Both the position numbers and the translations under genes were made by a program. From the NCBI GenBank assembly GCA_003062205.1, contig PQCP01000124.1, positions 1 to 37,625 on the forward strand: a stretch of DNA of 37,625 nucleotides, in the 5' to 3' direction. This DNA is from Candidatus Sedimenticola endophacoides (GTDB lineage: Bacteria > Pseudomonadota > Gammaproteobacteria > Chromatiales > Chromatiaceae). Under the pieces are notes generated by a model that did not search any database, was not told the origin of the DNA, and saw nothing but the letters and a program-made list of their open reading frames with translations. Positions 1 to 7,250 of the stretch are shown one piece after another. How positions within the stretch are numbered: position 1 is the stretch's first letter; each line of letters starts with the position of its first letter.

Positions 1-24
1 TTGGCGAAGAACACAGGAGACCGT

Positions 25-66
25 CCCCTCGGACAATGTTCAAGTTGTTCGAGGGGGTTCTTCTTT
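25..66 (+). terminator. Possible rho-independent terminator at the left edge
   Basis: A 12-bp stem (25-36 pairing with 45-56, one mismatch) closes an 8-nt loop and is followed on the plus strand by a T-rich stretch (GTTCTTCTTT). It would end a plus-strand transcript entering from outside the window. No gene to its left is visible, so its job is inferred from shape only. Confidence 0.45.
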
Positions 67-118
67 ATCCATCAGGGATTGTGGACAGGATGGGCGGAAT
101 CTACCGCAGATAATCTGG

Positions 119-1396
119 TCATGCACATCCACGCAGATCTCGTTCTTTAACGGTGGCAGAGGCTTTTACTTCGACGCCTACCAGTTGTCCTGCGTTGTTC
201 TCAATTACGACATCGACCTCGTACTTGTCCGCATCCCGGTAGTACAGTAGCCGATAGTCATCATCAGAGGTGGCCTTGTGTTTGAGTAATTCACTGAACA
301 CAAAGCTCTCCAGAATGTGGCCGTAGCCGGTTTTGTCCAACTCAATATCTTTGTGGCCGATGCTGGTGAGCATGCCCAACAAACCGGAATCGATGAACTG
401 AAGCTTGGGGGTCTTGACCACGCGTTTCAAGCGATTACGTGCCCATACATCGATTCGTTTGAGCAGGTACATTTGTTCAAAGACACTGATGTAGCGTGAG
501 ACTGTCTTGCCATCGAGACCGACATGGCCGCCTAACTCGGAGTAGTTGCACATCTGTCCAGCGGTCTGCGCCAGTGCGCGCAGAAAGCGTGGCAACTGAT
601 CCAGTTTATCGATTTCAGCGACATCGCGGACGTCGCGTTGAAGAATGGCGTTTATGTACTGCCGAGCCCAGGCAGTACGTCGTTTTTCCGTTGGTCTTGC
701 AACTGCTTCCGGGTAGCCGCCACGTAGAACGCGCTCGGCCAGATTGCTGCCGAGTACAGGGGGATTTGATGTCAGGATTTCTCCGGCAAAAACGCGATCT
801 ATCCAGTTGGCTGGTCTGTTCTCGATTTCACTCTGCGACAGGGGTAAAAGCATCAAGGTTTCCATACGCCCGGCCAGAGAGTCGGCAGCCGTAGGTAGCG
901 CCATCAGATTGGCTGAGCCAGTCAGCAGAAACCGCCCTGGGCGACGATCCTCATCAACGCTTTCGCTAACCGCCATGGAGAGCGAAGCGAAGGCGGTTAG
1001 TCCCCGATAGGCGTAGGCGCGGTTGTATGGCCGCAGTTACGACCGATAGGGAGTGACGTAGGGCATACAAATAGCGCATCCGACACGCCGTAGAGTCATT
1101 GTGGTCATCATGACGGAGTTGCGCACGAGCAGCTTTGCTGCAATGTGCGGGACGGAGTCGTGATGAGCGCAGGACGGTCGGGGCAGTAACGGCTGTCGCG
1201 TTGGCGAGTCGATTTTGGGGACTGGGATGTCCCAAAATCTTTCACGAGGTAGCGACACTCTTGGTTCAGCGATTTGGCGTACCAGGGTCGTTTTGCCAGC
1301 CTGGCGTGGCCCCGCAAGTAAAACCACGGGTGTATCCTGTAAAGCCTCATCAATTCGTGGTTCAATCCAACGCGGATATAGGGATGGTGTATTCAT
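119..1396 (-). pseudogene. Interrupted AAA ATPase with DUF4143 domain
   Basis: The minus-strand gene starts at 1396 (MNTPSLYPRW...) and has a Walker A motif, GPRQAGKTT, around residues 28-36. After 44 codons it is broken by a 300-bp repeat (964-1263). It resumes with SVDEDRRPGRFLLTGSANL, typical of this family just after the Walker B region, and runs through the DUF4143 domain to a stop at 119. Joining the flanks without the 300 bp keeps the frame, but about 45 residues that the family normally has, including Walker B, are missing, so DNA was lost as well as inserted. The C-terminus also ends early, at a stop right after ERDLRG, where relatives continue for some tens of residues. These ATPases are common in accessory DNA; their function is poorly defined. 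The gene is almost certainly dead. Confidence 0.85.
964..1263 (-). mobile_element. 300-bp structured repeat, copy 1
   Basis: Full-length copy. Strand is given so that '+' means reading from CAAGAGTGTCGC to GGCGGTTAGCG. It sits inside the AAA/DUF4143 ATPase gene, in the same direction as that gene. The flanks (GAAC on one side, AAAGCG on the other) show no target duplication. It carries no credible coding sequence. The hairpin layout is described under copy 7. Confidence 0.9.
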
Positions 1397-1533
1397 AGCG
1401 AAACAGTATCGTAAAATTAGGAATTTATCAACGTAAATTACGGAATATAAAGGCAATAAACAAGGAAACTGAGAGGTGTGTAGGAAACTATCCCAATCGG
1501 GAAAAGGTAGGGGAATCCTGGTGATCAATAGGC

Positions 1534-1657
1534 AATTTTTTCGAGCATTTTGAAGGATTTTCTGAGCACGGTATTATTCATGGTATTACCGTTTAGCAAG
1601 AAAATAACCCATTGAATATAAAAGATAAAAAAGGCTTATTGATAATAGAGTGGGAGT
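1534..1657 (+). repeat. Left direct repeat flanking hipBA-like module
   Basis: About 124 bp, running from AATTTTTTCGAG to GAGTGGGAGT. It matches 3570-3694 at roughly 85-90% by eye, same orientation. The two copies bracket exactly the HipB/HipA-like gene pair. They could be remnants of an insertion duplication, of a small repeat family, or of a recombination site. No transposase lies between them. Confidence 0.75.
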
Positions 1658-1890
1658 GGCAGGCGTCTGGCACTGGCTGGCACTCACAGGCACCGATTCA
1701 CAGCAAGCTAGCAGAATCAATCACTTATCCTCATTTTTGTCTGGCAACATCTGGCACTGGCGGGCATCGGCAAGCAGCTAGTGCCATTTTCCAATGGTAT
1801 AGATCATGGTATCGCCACCCCCGGTTTCTGCGCGGTGTGTCGATACCATGTCATGCTTGTTGGTCGGTTCATGGTATCAGCGATTTCACT

Positions 1891-1937
1891 TGATTAATGT
1901 ATTGTTAATGTTACATTAAATGCTTTTAATGTTAACT
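1891..1937 (+). promoter_or_regulatory. Putative operator/promoter of hipB-like gene
   Basis: Just upstream of the start at 1950 the motif TTAATGT occurs at about 1894, 1905 and 1927, with a facing copy (ACATTAA) at about 1913. Part forms the inverted repeat TTAATGT-TACATTAA. HipB-type antitoxins usually repress their own operon through inverted repeats close to the start, so this cluster is a reasonable candidate. No clear -35/-10 pair could be fixed. Confidence 0.4.
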
Positions 1938-1949
1938 GAATAAAACATT

Positions 1950-2285
1950 ATGCCAAAATCACATATCCCATCTTCTGCTGTCAGGCGTGTCTTGCGCAAG
2001 TTGGGCACCGATCTCCGCGAAGCCCGGCTGCGGCGCCGTTTGACCATGGCCGTGGTCGCAGAGCGTGCCTTTACCAGCCGGGCTACCCTGCAGCGGATAG
2101 AGGCGGGGGATCCGGGTGTAAGTATGGGTATTTACGCTGCGGTCTTGCAGGCGCTGGGTTTGCTGGACAGGCTTGATCAGCTCGCCGACCCGGCCCATGA
2201 TGAAATCGGACGCTCGCTGGCTTCCGGTGAGCTGCCACAGCGCGTGCGAATGTCGACGAAGCGCAGGAAGAAATCGGATGACTGA
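1950..2285 (+). CDS. Xre-family HTH protein, HipB-like antitoxin
   Basis: A 111-residue basic protein with one helix-turn-helix of the Xre/Cro type at about residues 17-72 (LGTDLREARLRRRLTMAVVA..FTSRATLQRIEAGDPGVSMG). It would bind DNA and the downstream HipA-like kinase. The tail is rich in Lys/Arg. The stop overlaps the hipA-like start (ATGACTGA, 8 bp shared), which shows translational coupling and supports a toxin-antitoxin pair. The start at 1950 has no strong ribosome-binding site, so a slightly different start is possible. Upstream inverted repeats suggest autoregulation. Family assignment is firm; antitoxin activity is inferred from gene order. Confidence 0.85.
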   Translation: MPKSHIPSSAVRRVLRKLGTDLREARLRRRLTMAVVAERAFTSRATLQRIEAGDPGVSMGIYAAVLQALGLLDRLDQLADPAHDEIGRSLASGELPQRVRMSTKRRKKSDD

Positions 2286-3525
2286 CGTAGAGGTCCATAT
2301 TGATCTGGAAGGGCAGGTACGGCCCCTCGGGATACTTTATCGTCAGGCATCACGCCGTGGAGAGACCGTCACCTTTGAATATGACGAGACCTGGCTGGGC
2401 GATGCAAACCGGTTTTCGATTGAGCCGGCACTAACTCTGACTGCAGGGGCATTCCCGCCGCAGGCGGGCCAGCCCATATTCGGGTCGATTGGCGACTCGG
2501 CACCGGATACCTGGGGCCGGCGCCTGATGCAGCGTGCTGAAAGACGTCTGGCGGAGCGTGAGGGACGGCAGGTGCGTACGCTGGGAGAATTACATTATCT
2601 GCTTGGTGTAGCGGATGAGACCCGATTGGGTGCGCTCAGGTTTCGCTGGCGTGGTGAGGAGGTATTTCAGTCACCCGTACGTGACGGTGTTCCTGCGCTC
2701 ATTGAACTGGGTCGGCTGCTTCAGATCACTGAACGGATAGAACGTGACGAAGAGACGGATGATGATCTGCAACTAATTTTTGCGCCGGGGTCGTCACTGG
2801 GTGGCGCTCGTCCCAAGGCATCTGTGATCGATCAGCATGGCCATCTATCGATCGCGAAATTCCCCAAGGAGTCCGATGACTACAGTATTGAAACCTGGGA
2901 AGAAATCGCGCTTAGATTGGCGGAGCAGGTGGGTATTCAAACCCCCAAGCATGCATTGCTGCAGGTTGCAGGTAAACAGGTGCTGTTGTCGCGCCGTTTT
3001 GATCGCGACAACGGTTGGCGAATTCCCTTTTTGTCAGCGATGTCGATGACGGGGTTACGCGATGGTGAACGTGGCAGTTACCCCGAACTGGTCGATGCTT
3101 TGACGGCGCATGGTGCGAAGGCCAAGGAAGATGCGTTGCAACTTTATCGCCGTGTGGTTTTTAATGTTCTAGTGTCCAACGTTGACGATCACTTGCGAAA
3201 CCATGGATTCCTGTGGTCAGGGCAAGGGGGCTGGATCCTTTCGCCTGCTTATGATCTCAATCCGACACCGGTGGATGTGAAGGCACGGATACTGACAACA
3301 AACATTGACCTTGATGAAGGTACTTGCTCAGTGGAGTTGTTGCAGGAAACATCTGGTTATTTTGGACTTGGCAACAGGCAGTCGCGCATGATTATCCGTG
3401 AAGTGGCTGAGGTAACACGCACCTGGCAGGCAGTGGCGGCAGAGGTGGGTGCAAGGCGTGCCGAGATTACACGCATGGCCAGTGCATTCGAGCACGAAGA
3501 TTTACAGGCGGCATTGAAATTATAG
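2278..3525 (+). CDS. HipA-like serine/threonine kinase toxin
   Basis: A protein of about 415 residues, starting at the ATG at 2278 (MTDVEVHIDLEG) that overlaps the end of the hipB-like gene. It has the HipA N-terminal subdomain (about 1-100) and then the HipA-C kinase fold. Visible motifs are SSLGGARPKASV near residue 172 (the phosphate-binding/autophosphorylation loop region), NVDDHLRNHGF near 300 (catalytic Asp loop) and LSPAYDLNP near 320 (metal-binding Asp). In E. coli, HipA phosphorylates glutamyl-tRNA synthetase and causes growth arrest; the target here is unknown. Length and motifs look complete. The pair lies between ~124-bp direct repeats in AT-richer DNA, which fits a horizontally acquired module. 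Confidence 0.9.
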   Translation: MTDVEVHIDLEGQVRPLGILYRQASRRGETVTFEYDETWLGDANRFSIEPALTLTAGAFPPQAGQPIFGSIGDSAPDTWGRRLMQRAERRLAEREGRQVRTLGELHYLLGVADETRLGALRFRWRGEEVFQSPVRDGVPALIELGRLLQITERIERDEETDDDLQLIFAPGSSLGGARPKASVIDQHGHLSIAKFPKESDDYSIETWEEIALRLAEQVGIQTPKHALLQVAGKQVLLSRRFDRDNGWRIPFLSAMSMTGLRDGERGSYPELVDALTAHGAKAKEDALQLYRRVVFNVLVSNVDDHLRNHGFLWSGQGGWILSPAYDLNPTPVDVKARILTTNIDLDEGTCSVELLQETSGYFGLGNRQSRMIIREVAEVTRTWQAVAAEVGARRAEITRMASAFEHEDLQAALKL

Positions 3526-3882
3526 GGTGACGAGGAATCCAGTTTTTTCAAGAAATTTCTGAGCATGGTATTTTTTTCGAGTATTTTGAAGGATTTTCTG
3601 AGCATGGTATTTTTCATGGCATTACTGTTTAGCAGGAAAATAAGCTATTGAATATAAAAGACAAAAAAAGGCCTATTTACAATAGAGTGGGAGTAACCAG
3701 AATTAGTAACATATTGAATAATAATGATAAAGTAAAACTAATTGATGATGTAATCTGCATCGTCAATGGTATTTTCTGGCATTGTTAAGCTGACTCTTTC
3801 CGAGGGGTGTGGCGTGTTTATGGTCAATAATCACGCTAATAATAAGTTATATAGTGGCGTGAAAAAGCGCTAAAATCACGCC
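3526..3882. other. Gene-free stretch between hipA-like and fic genes
   Basis: AT-rich. It contains the right member of the direct repeat (3570-3694), which is preceded by a further partial repetition of a TTTCTGAGCATGGTATTTTT-like word, and then the promoter region of the fic gene with four TGGCGTG/TCACGC half-sites. No coding sequence is supported. Confidence 0.6.
3570..3694 (+). repeat. Right direct repeat flanking hipBA-like module
   Basis: Imperfect copy of 1534-1657 in the same orientation, running from TTTTTTTCGAGTATTTTGAA to GAGTGGGAGT. Differences are scattered single substitutions and one-base indels, so the duplication is much older than the 300-bp repeat copies, which look identical. 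Confidence 0.75.
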
Positions 3883-3883
3883 A
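3810..3883 (+). promoter_or_regulatory. Double palindromic operator overlapping the fic start codon
   Basis: Two inverted repeats built on the same half-site. TGGCGTG (3810-3816) faces TCACGC (3831-3836), and TGGCGTGA (3855-3862) faces TCACGCCA (3876-3883). The last base of the second repeat is the A of the fic ATG. A repressor bound here would block both transcription and ribosome access. This suggests tight autoregulation or control by an unlinked regulator. Confidence 0.55.
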
Positions 3884-5019
3884 TGAGATGGATATGGCAA
3901 CAACCAGGCTGGCCAGATTTTCGCTATGACAAGAGCGCACTCGAAAATCGGGAGCTTGCATTTCGCTTAAATTCAGAGCGCCTGGCGGGCAGCTTTGATG
4001 CACTCCCTTCGGCATCTCGAGAGGATGCCACGGTCGATTTGATGCTTTCCGAGGCTATCAAAACCAGCGCTATTGAGGGCGAGGATCTGGATCGAGAATC
4101 GGTCAGGTCATCGCTACTCTCTTTGATAACATCGGATACGCTACCGGCCAACTCAGACCAGAAAGCTGCCGGGGCTGCTTCGCTGCTTGTGGATGTTCGC
4201 AAGAACTGGCAAATAGCATTGACGCATGACCTGCTGGGTAAGTGGCAATCCATGGCTGTCCCGGAAAGGCGCTACACGCCTATCTTGCGAGGCGCATACC
4301 GAAACGATCCTTCGCCAATGCAAATAGTCAGCGGACCGTATGGGCGGGAACAGATTCACTATGAAGCCCCGCCAGCGACTCAGGTGCCTGACGAAATGGA
4401 TAGGTTCGTCGACTGGTACAACCAAACCGGTCCCTCGGGTGGGGATAAGACAAAAAACGGGATCGCAAGAGCGGGTATTGCTCATCTCTGGTTCGAGGTG
4501 ATTCATCCTTTCGATGATGGGAATGGTCGAGTCGGGAGGGCGATTGCGGACCATGCGCTTTCGCAGTCTCTCGGCTTTCCGACCACGGCCTGTCTTGCCA
4601 CCGCGATAGAGGGGGATAAAAAAACCTATTACATGCAACTGGAGAAAGCGAGCCGTGGAAGCCTGGATGTTGGCGTTTGGCTGGATTATTTCGCAGACAC
4701 GATAATCAAGGCGCAGGAAATTGCCAGGGAGGAAGTGAACTTTGTACTGGCCAAGACACGATTCTACGAAGCCTATGGTGAGCAGATGAATGACCGGCAG
4801 GCCAGGATGGTGTCGCGGGTATTCGCTGAAGGCAGGAAGGGCTTTGAAGGAGGAATAACAACCAGGAAGTATGAAGCGATCACCAAATGTCCCAATCGAA
4901 CAGCCAGTCGTGATCTTGCAGATCTGGTCTCCAAGGGTATTATCAAACCGCTACCGGGTGGTGGTAGAACAACACGATATGAGTTGACGATTGTTAAACC
5001 GATACGGTCTGGTCGATAG
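3883..5019 (+). CDS. Fic-family protein (DUF4172 type), predicted AMP transferase
   Basis: A 378-residue soluble protein. Residues 1-~95 form the DUF4172-like N-terminus with the inhibitory-helix motif TSAIEG (about 60), matching the [S/T]xxxE[G/N] signature that blocks ATP in class II Fic proteins. The catalytic Fic motif HPFDDGNGRVGR is intact near residue 207. The C-terminal ~60 residues look like a winged helix (ITTRKYEAITKCPNRTASRDL). Fic proteins transfer AMP from ATP to a protein hydroxyl; the substrate here is unknown. The winged helix and the palindromes over the start codon make self-regulation plausible. It stands alone, with no separate antitoxin gene beside it, consistent with the built-in inhibitory helix. 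Confidence 0.9.
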   Translation: MRWIWQQPGWPDFRYDKSALENRELAFRLNSERLAGSFDALPSASREDATVDLMLSEAIKTSAIEGEDLDRESVRSSLLSLITSDTLPANSDQKAAGAASLLVDVRKNWQIALTHDLLGKWQSMAVPERRYTPILRGAYRNDPSPMQIVSGPYGREQIHYEAPPATQVPDEMDRFVDWYNQTGPSGGDKTKNGIARAGIAHLWFEVIHPFDDGNGRVGRAIADHALSQSLGFPTTACLATAIEGDKKTYYMQLEKASRGSLDVGVWLDYFADTIIKAQEIAREEVNFVLAKTRFYEAYGEQMNDRQARMVSRVFAEGRKGFEGGITTRKYEAITKCPNRTASRDLADLVSKGIIKPLPGGGRTTRYELTIVKPIRSGR

Positions 5020-5606
5020 TTTACCGTGTGAGTCAGTGATTATTGCGTCGATTAACAGGAATTTCTGGACATGGGACCCGGGTGCGGTTTACGCCGGTGG
5101 ATCTCCTGTACGCCGAGTGCCAAAGGCTGCTCTACTAAAAGCGATTCGGGATTTAGCCTCTGTGCACACCAGGCTCCGACAACCGGATGGGGGCTGCGTT
5201 TGGTTTGGTGAAAGCCGGGGTCTCAAGGGGAATCGATTAAACGGTAACCACGGCTCCGTATGCACCGGTTTTCCTGGTGAGTGAAGCGGGTTGGCTTTTA
5301 CCTGAAGCGGAAATCTGTAGATCCGGCACGGAGATGTGCACCGTAAGAAGTGGTCATCATTCGCTGCATCGCAGCATAAACGGCTGATAGAAAAGGAAAA
5401 AATTATCCCCGCATAATGAAAAGCTTATCCCCTTGCGGTGGGATAGGTTGTATCCTGTCGCTTCGGGATGGCGCTCAGGCGTTGCCGGGTCGCCATCCCG
5501 CGTGATTTATCGCACTGTTCCAGCGGGTGCGGTCGCTCCGCCCTCCGTCGGCGGTTAGGGCGTCCGGCCGACAATAGATCAAGACCCCATCGAGGGGCAG
5601 GAAATT
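5020..5606. other. Gene-free stretch between fic and the PFOR operon
   Basis: No convincing gene. Visible items are a direct repeat TTATCCCC (about 5403 and 5427), a 9-bp inverted repeat GGGATGGCG/CGCCATCCC (5465-5473 and 5491-5499) without a T-tract, and the ribosome-binding site GGGGCAGG shortly before 5607. The 3' half changes to the GC-rich composition of the core genes, so the right edge of the accessory island probably lies near 5.4 kb. Confidence 0.5.
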
Positions 5607-7250
5607 ATGACCGAAAAGTTCATGACCTCTAGCCCGGATCTCAACCGGTACGGGCAGGGTACGGGTGCCAAGCGCTCACGCCGTCCCGTCTATCTCGACT
5701 TTCTCCCCCCCTGCAACTACGCCTGCCCGGCGGGCGAGGATATCCAGGGCTGGCTGGCGCTGGCCCAGGAGGGGCAGTACGAGGCGGCCTGGCAGAGGCT
5801 GATCGAGAACAACCCCATGCCGTCGATCCATGGCCGTGTCTGCTACCACCCCTGTGAGAGCGCCTGTAACCGCAACCAGACCGATAGCACCGTCAGTATT
5901 CACGCGGTGGAGCGTTTTCTTGGCGATATGGCCCTGGAGCGTGGCTGGAAGCCCCGCTTCGATGCCAAGCCGAGCGGGCGGCGCATTCTCATCGTCGGTG
6001 GTGGCCCCAGCGGTCTGTCGGCCGCCTATCACCTGACCCGTCTCGGCCATACCGTGGAGATCCGCGAGGCCGGGCCCGTGGCCGGGGGCATGATTCACTT
6101 CGGCATACCCGCCTACAGGATGCCGCGTGCCGAACTGGCGGCGGAGATCGCCCGTATTGAGGCGATGGGGGTCCGGATCACCCTCAACCATCGGGTGGAG
6201 GATGTCCTGGCCGCGAAGCGCGAGGGGCGTTTCGACGCGGTGTTCATCGCGGTTGGCGCGCACATCAGCAAGAAGATCGATATTCCGGCCCGGGATGCGG
6301 GCAAGATGCTCGATGCGGTCAGCTTCCTGCGCGAGGCCAAGGGGGAAGAGCCGATCCGCCTCGGGCGCCGGGTGGCGATCTACGGCGGTGGCAACACCGC
6401 CATGGACGCGGCGCGTACCGCCCGCCGTCTGGGCGCGGAGGAGGCGATGATTATCTACCGCCGCGATCGGGACAATATGCCGGCTCACGAGTTCGAGGCC
6501 GACGAGGCGATCGAAGAGGGAGTCAAGATCAAGTGGTTGCGTACCATCAAGGAGATCGATCAGACCACCTTCAAGGTGGAGGTGATGGAACTCGATGAGG
6601 AGGGCCGTCCCCGGCCCACCGGCGAGATCGAGACCCTGGAGGCGGATGCCCTGATCCTGGCCGTCGGTCAGGACACCGATACCGGTTTCCTGCGTCAGGT
6701 GCCCGGCATCGAATTTCAGCGCGATGGCACGGTGGTCGTCGGTGACAACATGATGAGCGGCCACGAGGGGATCTTCGCCGGTGGCGACATGGTGCCCAGC
6801 GAGCGCTCGGTGACCATTGCCGTGGGTCACGGAAAGAAGGCGGCCCGCCATATCGACGCCTACCTGCGCGGGGGCGTCTACATGAAGGAGGAGCGGCATC
6901 CGATCGTTGGCCACGAAAAGCTGCACCTGTGGTACAACACCAGCGCCCCGAAACGTGAACAACAGCAGCTTCCGCTGGCGGAGCGCAGCAGCTTTGATGA
7001 GATCATGCAGGGGTTGAGCGAGGCGGAGGCGCTGTTCGAGACGCGCCGCTGTCTCTCTTGCGGCAACTGTTTCGAATGCGACGGCTGTTACGGCTCCTGT
7101 CCCGAGGGGGCGGTGATCAAGCTCGGCAGGGGGCGGCGTTACCGCTATAACTACGATCTGTGCACGGGCTGCGCGGTCTGTTATGAGCAGTGTCCCTGCC
7201 ACGCCATCGAGATGGTGCAGGAGAGTGGCGCGGGGGGGTACGGCCGATGA
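5607..7250 (+). CDS. GltD-like FAD/NAD(P) oxidoreductase with C-terminal ferredoxin domain
   Basis: A 547-residue protein. It has N-terminal Fe-S cysteines (CNYACPAGED ~36, CYHPCESACN ~80), an FAD-binding motif IVGGGPSGLSAAY (~130), an NAD(P)-binding motif IYGGGNTAMDAA (~256), and two C-terminal [4Fe-4S] ferredoxin motifs (CLSCGNCFECDGCYGSCP ~482 and CTGCAVCYEQCP ~518). The first two-thirds match the small subunit of glutamate synthase and related electron-bifurcating or transferring flavoproteins. The tail resembles the PorD ferredoxin subunit of 2-oxoacid oxidoreductases. Its stop overlaps the start of the PFOR gene (ATGA), and no glutamate synthase large subunit is present. It therefore probably passes electrons between the PFOR ferredoxin pool and NAD(P)H. 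The start at 5607 has a purine-rich ribosome site; an alternative ATG lies 15 bp downstream. Confidence 0.88.
   Translation: MTEKFMTSSPDLNRYGQGTGAKRSRRPVYLDFLPPCNYACPAGEDIQGWLALAQEGQYEAAWQRLIENNPMPSIHGRVCYHPCESACNRNQTDSTVSIHAVERFLGDMALERGWKPRFDAKPSGRRILIVGGGPSGLSAAYHLTRLGHTVEIREAGPVAGGMIHFGIPAYRMPRAELAAEIARIEAMGVRITLNHRVEDVLAAKREGRFDAVFIAVGAHISKKIDIPARDAGKMLDAVSFLREAKGEEPIRLGRRVAIYGGGNTAMDAARTARRLGAEEAMIIYRRDRDNMPAHEFEADEAIEEGVKIKWLRTIKEIDQTTFKVEVMELDEEGRPRPTGEIETLEADALILAVGQDTDTGFLRQVPGIEFQRDGTVVVGDNMMSGHEGIFAGGDMVPSERSVTIAVGHGKKAARHIDAYLRGGVYMKEERHPIVGHEKLHLWYNTSAPKREQQQLPLAERSSFDEIMQGLSEAEALFETRRCLSCGNCFECDGCYGSCPEGAVIKLGRGRRYRYNYDLCTGCAVCYEQCPCHAIEMVQESGAGGYGR

Larger units (their letters stand above)
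1397..1949. other. AT-rich gene-free stretch upstream of the HipBA-like module
   Basis: No credible gene is seen. The stretch holds the left member of an imperfect direct repeat (1534-1657), a short region with repeated CTGGCACTGGC words (about 1665-1770), a 9-bp inverted repeat ATGGTATCG/CGATACCAT (1806-1814 and 1841-1849), and the likely promoter/operator of the downstream antitoxin. Base composition is clearly more AT-rich than the core genes of the window, which suggests acquired DNA. Confidence 0.6.

Noticed and set aside
966..1235. Open frames of 60-135 codons that recur inside every copy of the 300-bp element
   Set aside because: They occur on both strands of the same DNA, lack ribosome sites and family resemblance, and overlap the hairpins. 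They repeat only because the element repeats.
964..1263. Integron attC site or gene cassette array
   Set aside because: The terminal CTAACC/GGTTAG words recall attC core sites, but the consensus spacing is not met, copies lie in both orientations inside genes, and no integrase is present.
1612..1893. Possible 93-codon gene upstream of hipB
   Set aside because: It starts within the direct repeat, has repetitive CTGGCACTGGC-derived content, no ribosome site and no family resemblance.
4991..5284. Possible 97-codon gene after fic
   Set aside because: It overlaps the fic 3' end, has no ribosome site and shows no recognisable domain or plausible composition.
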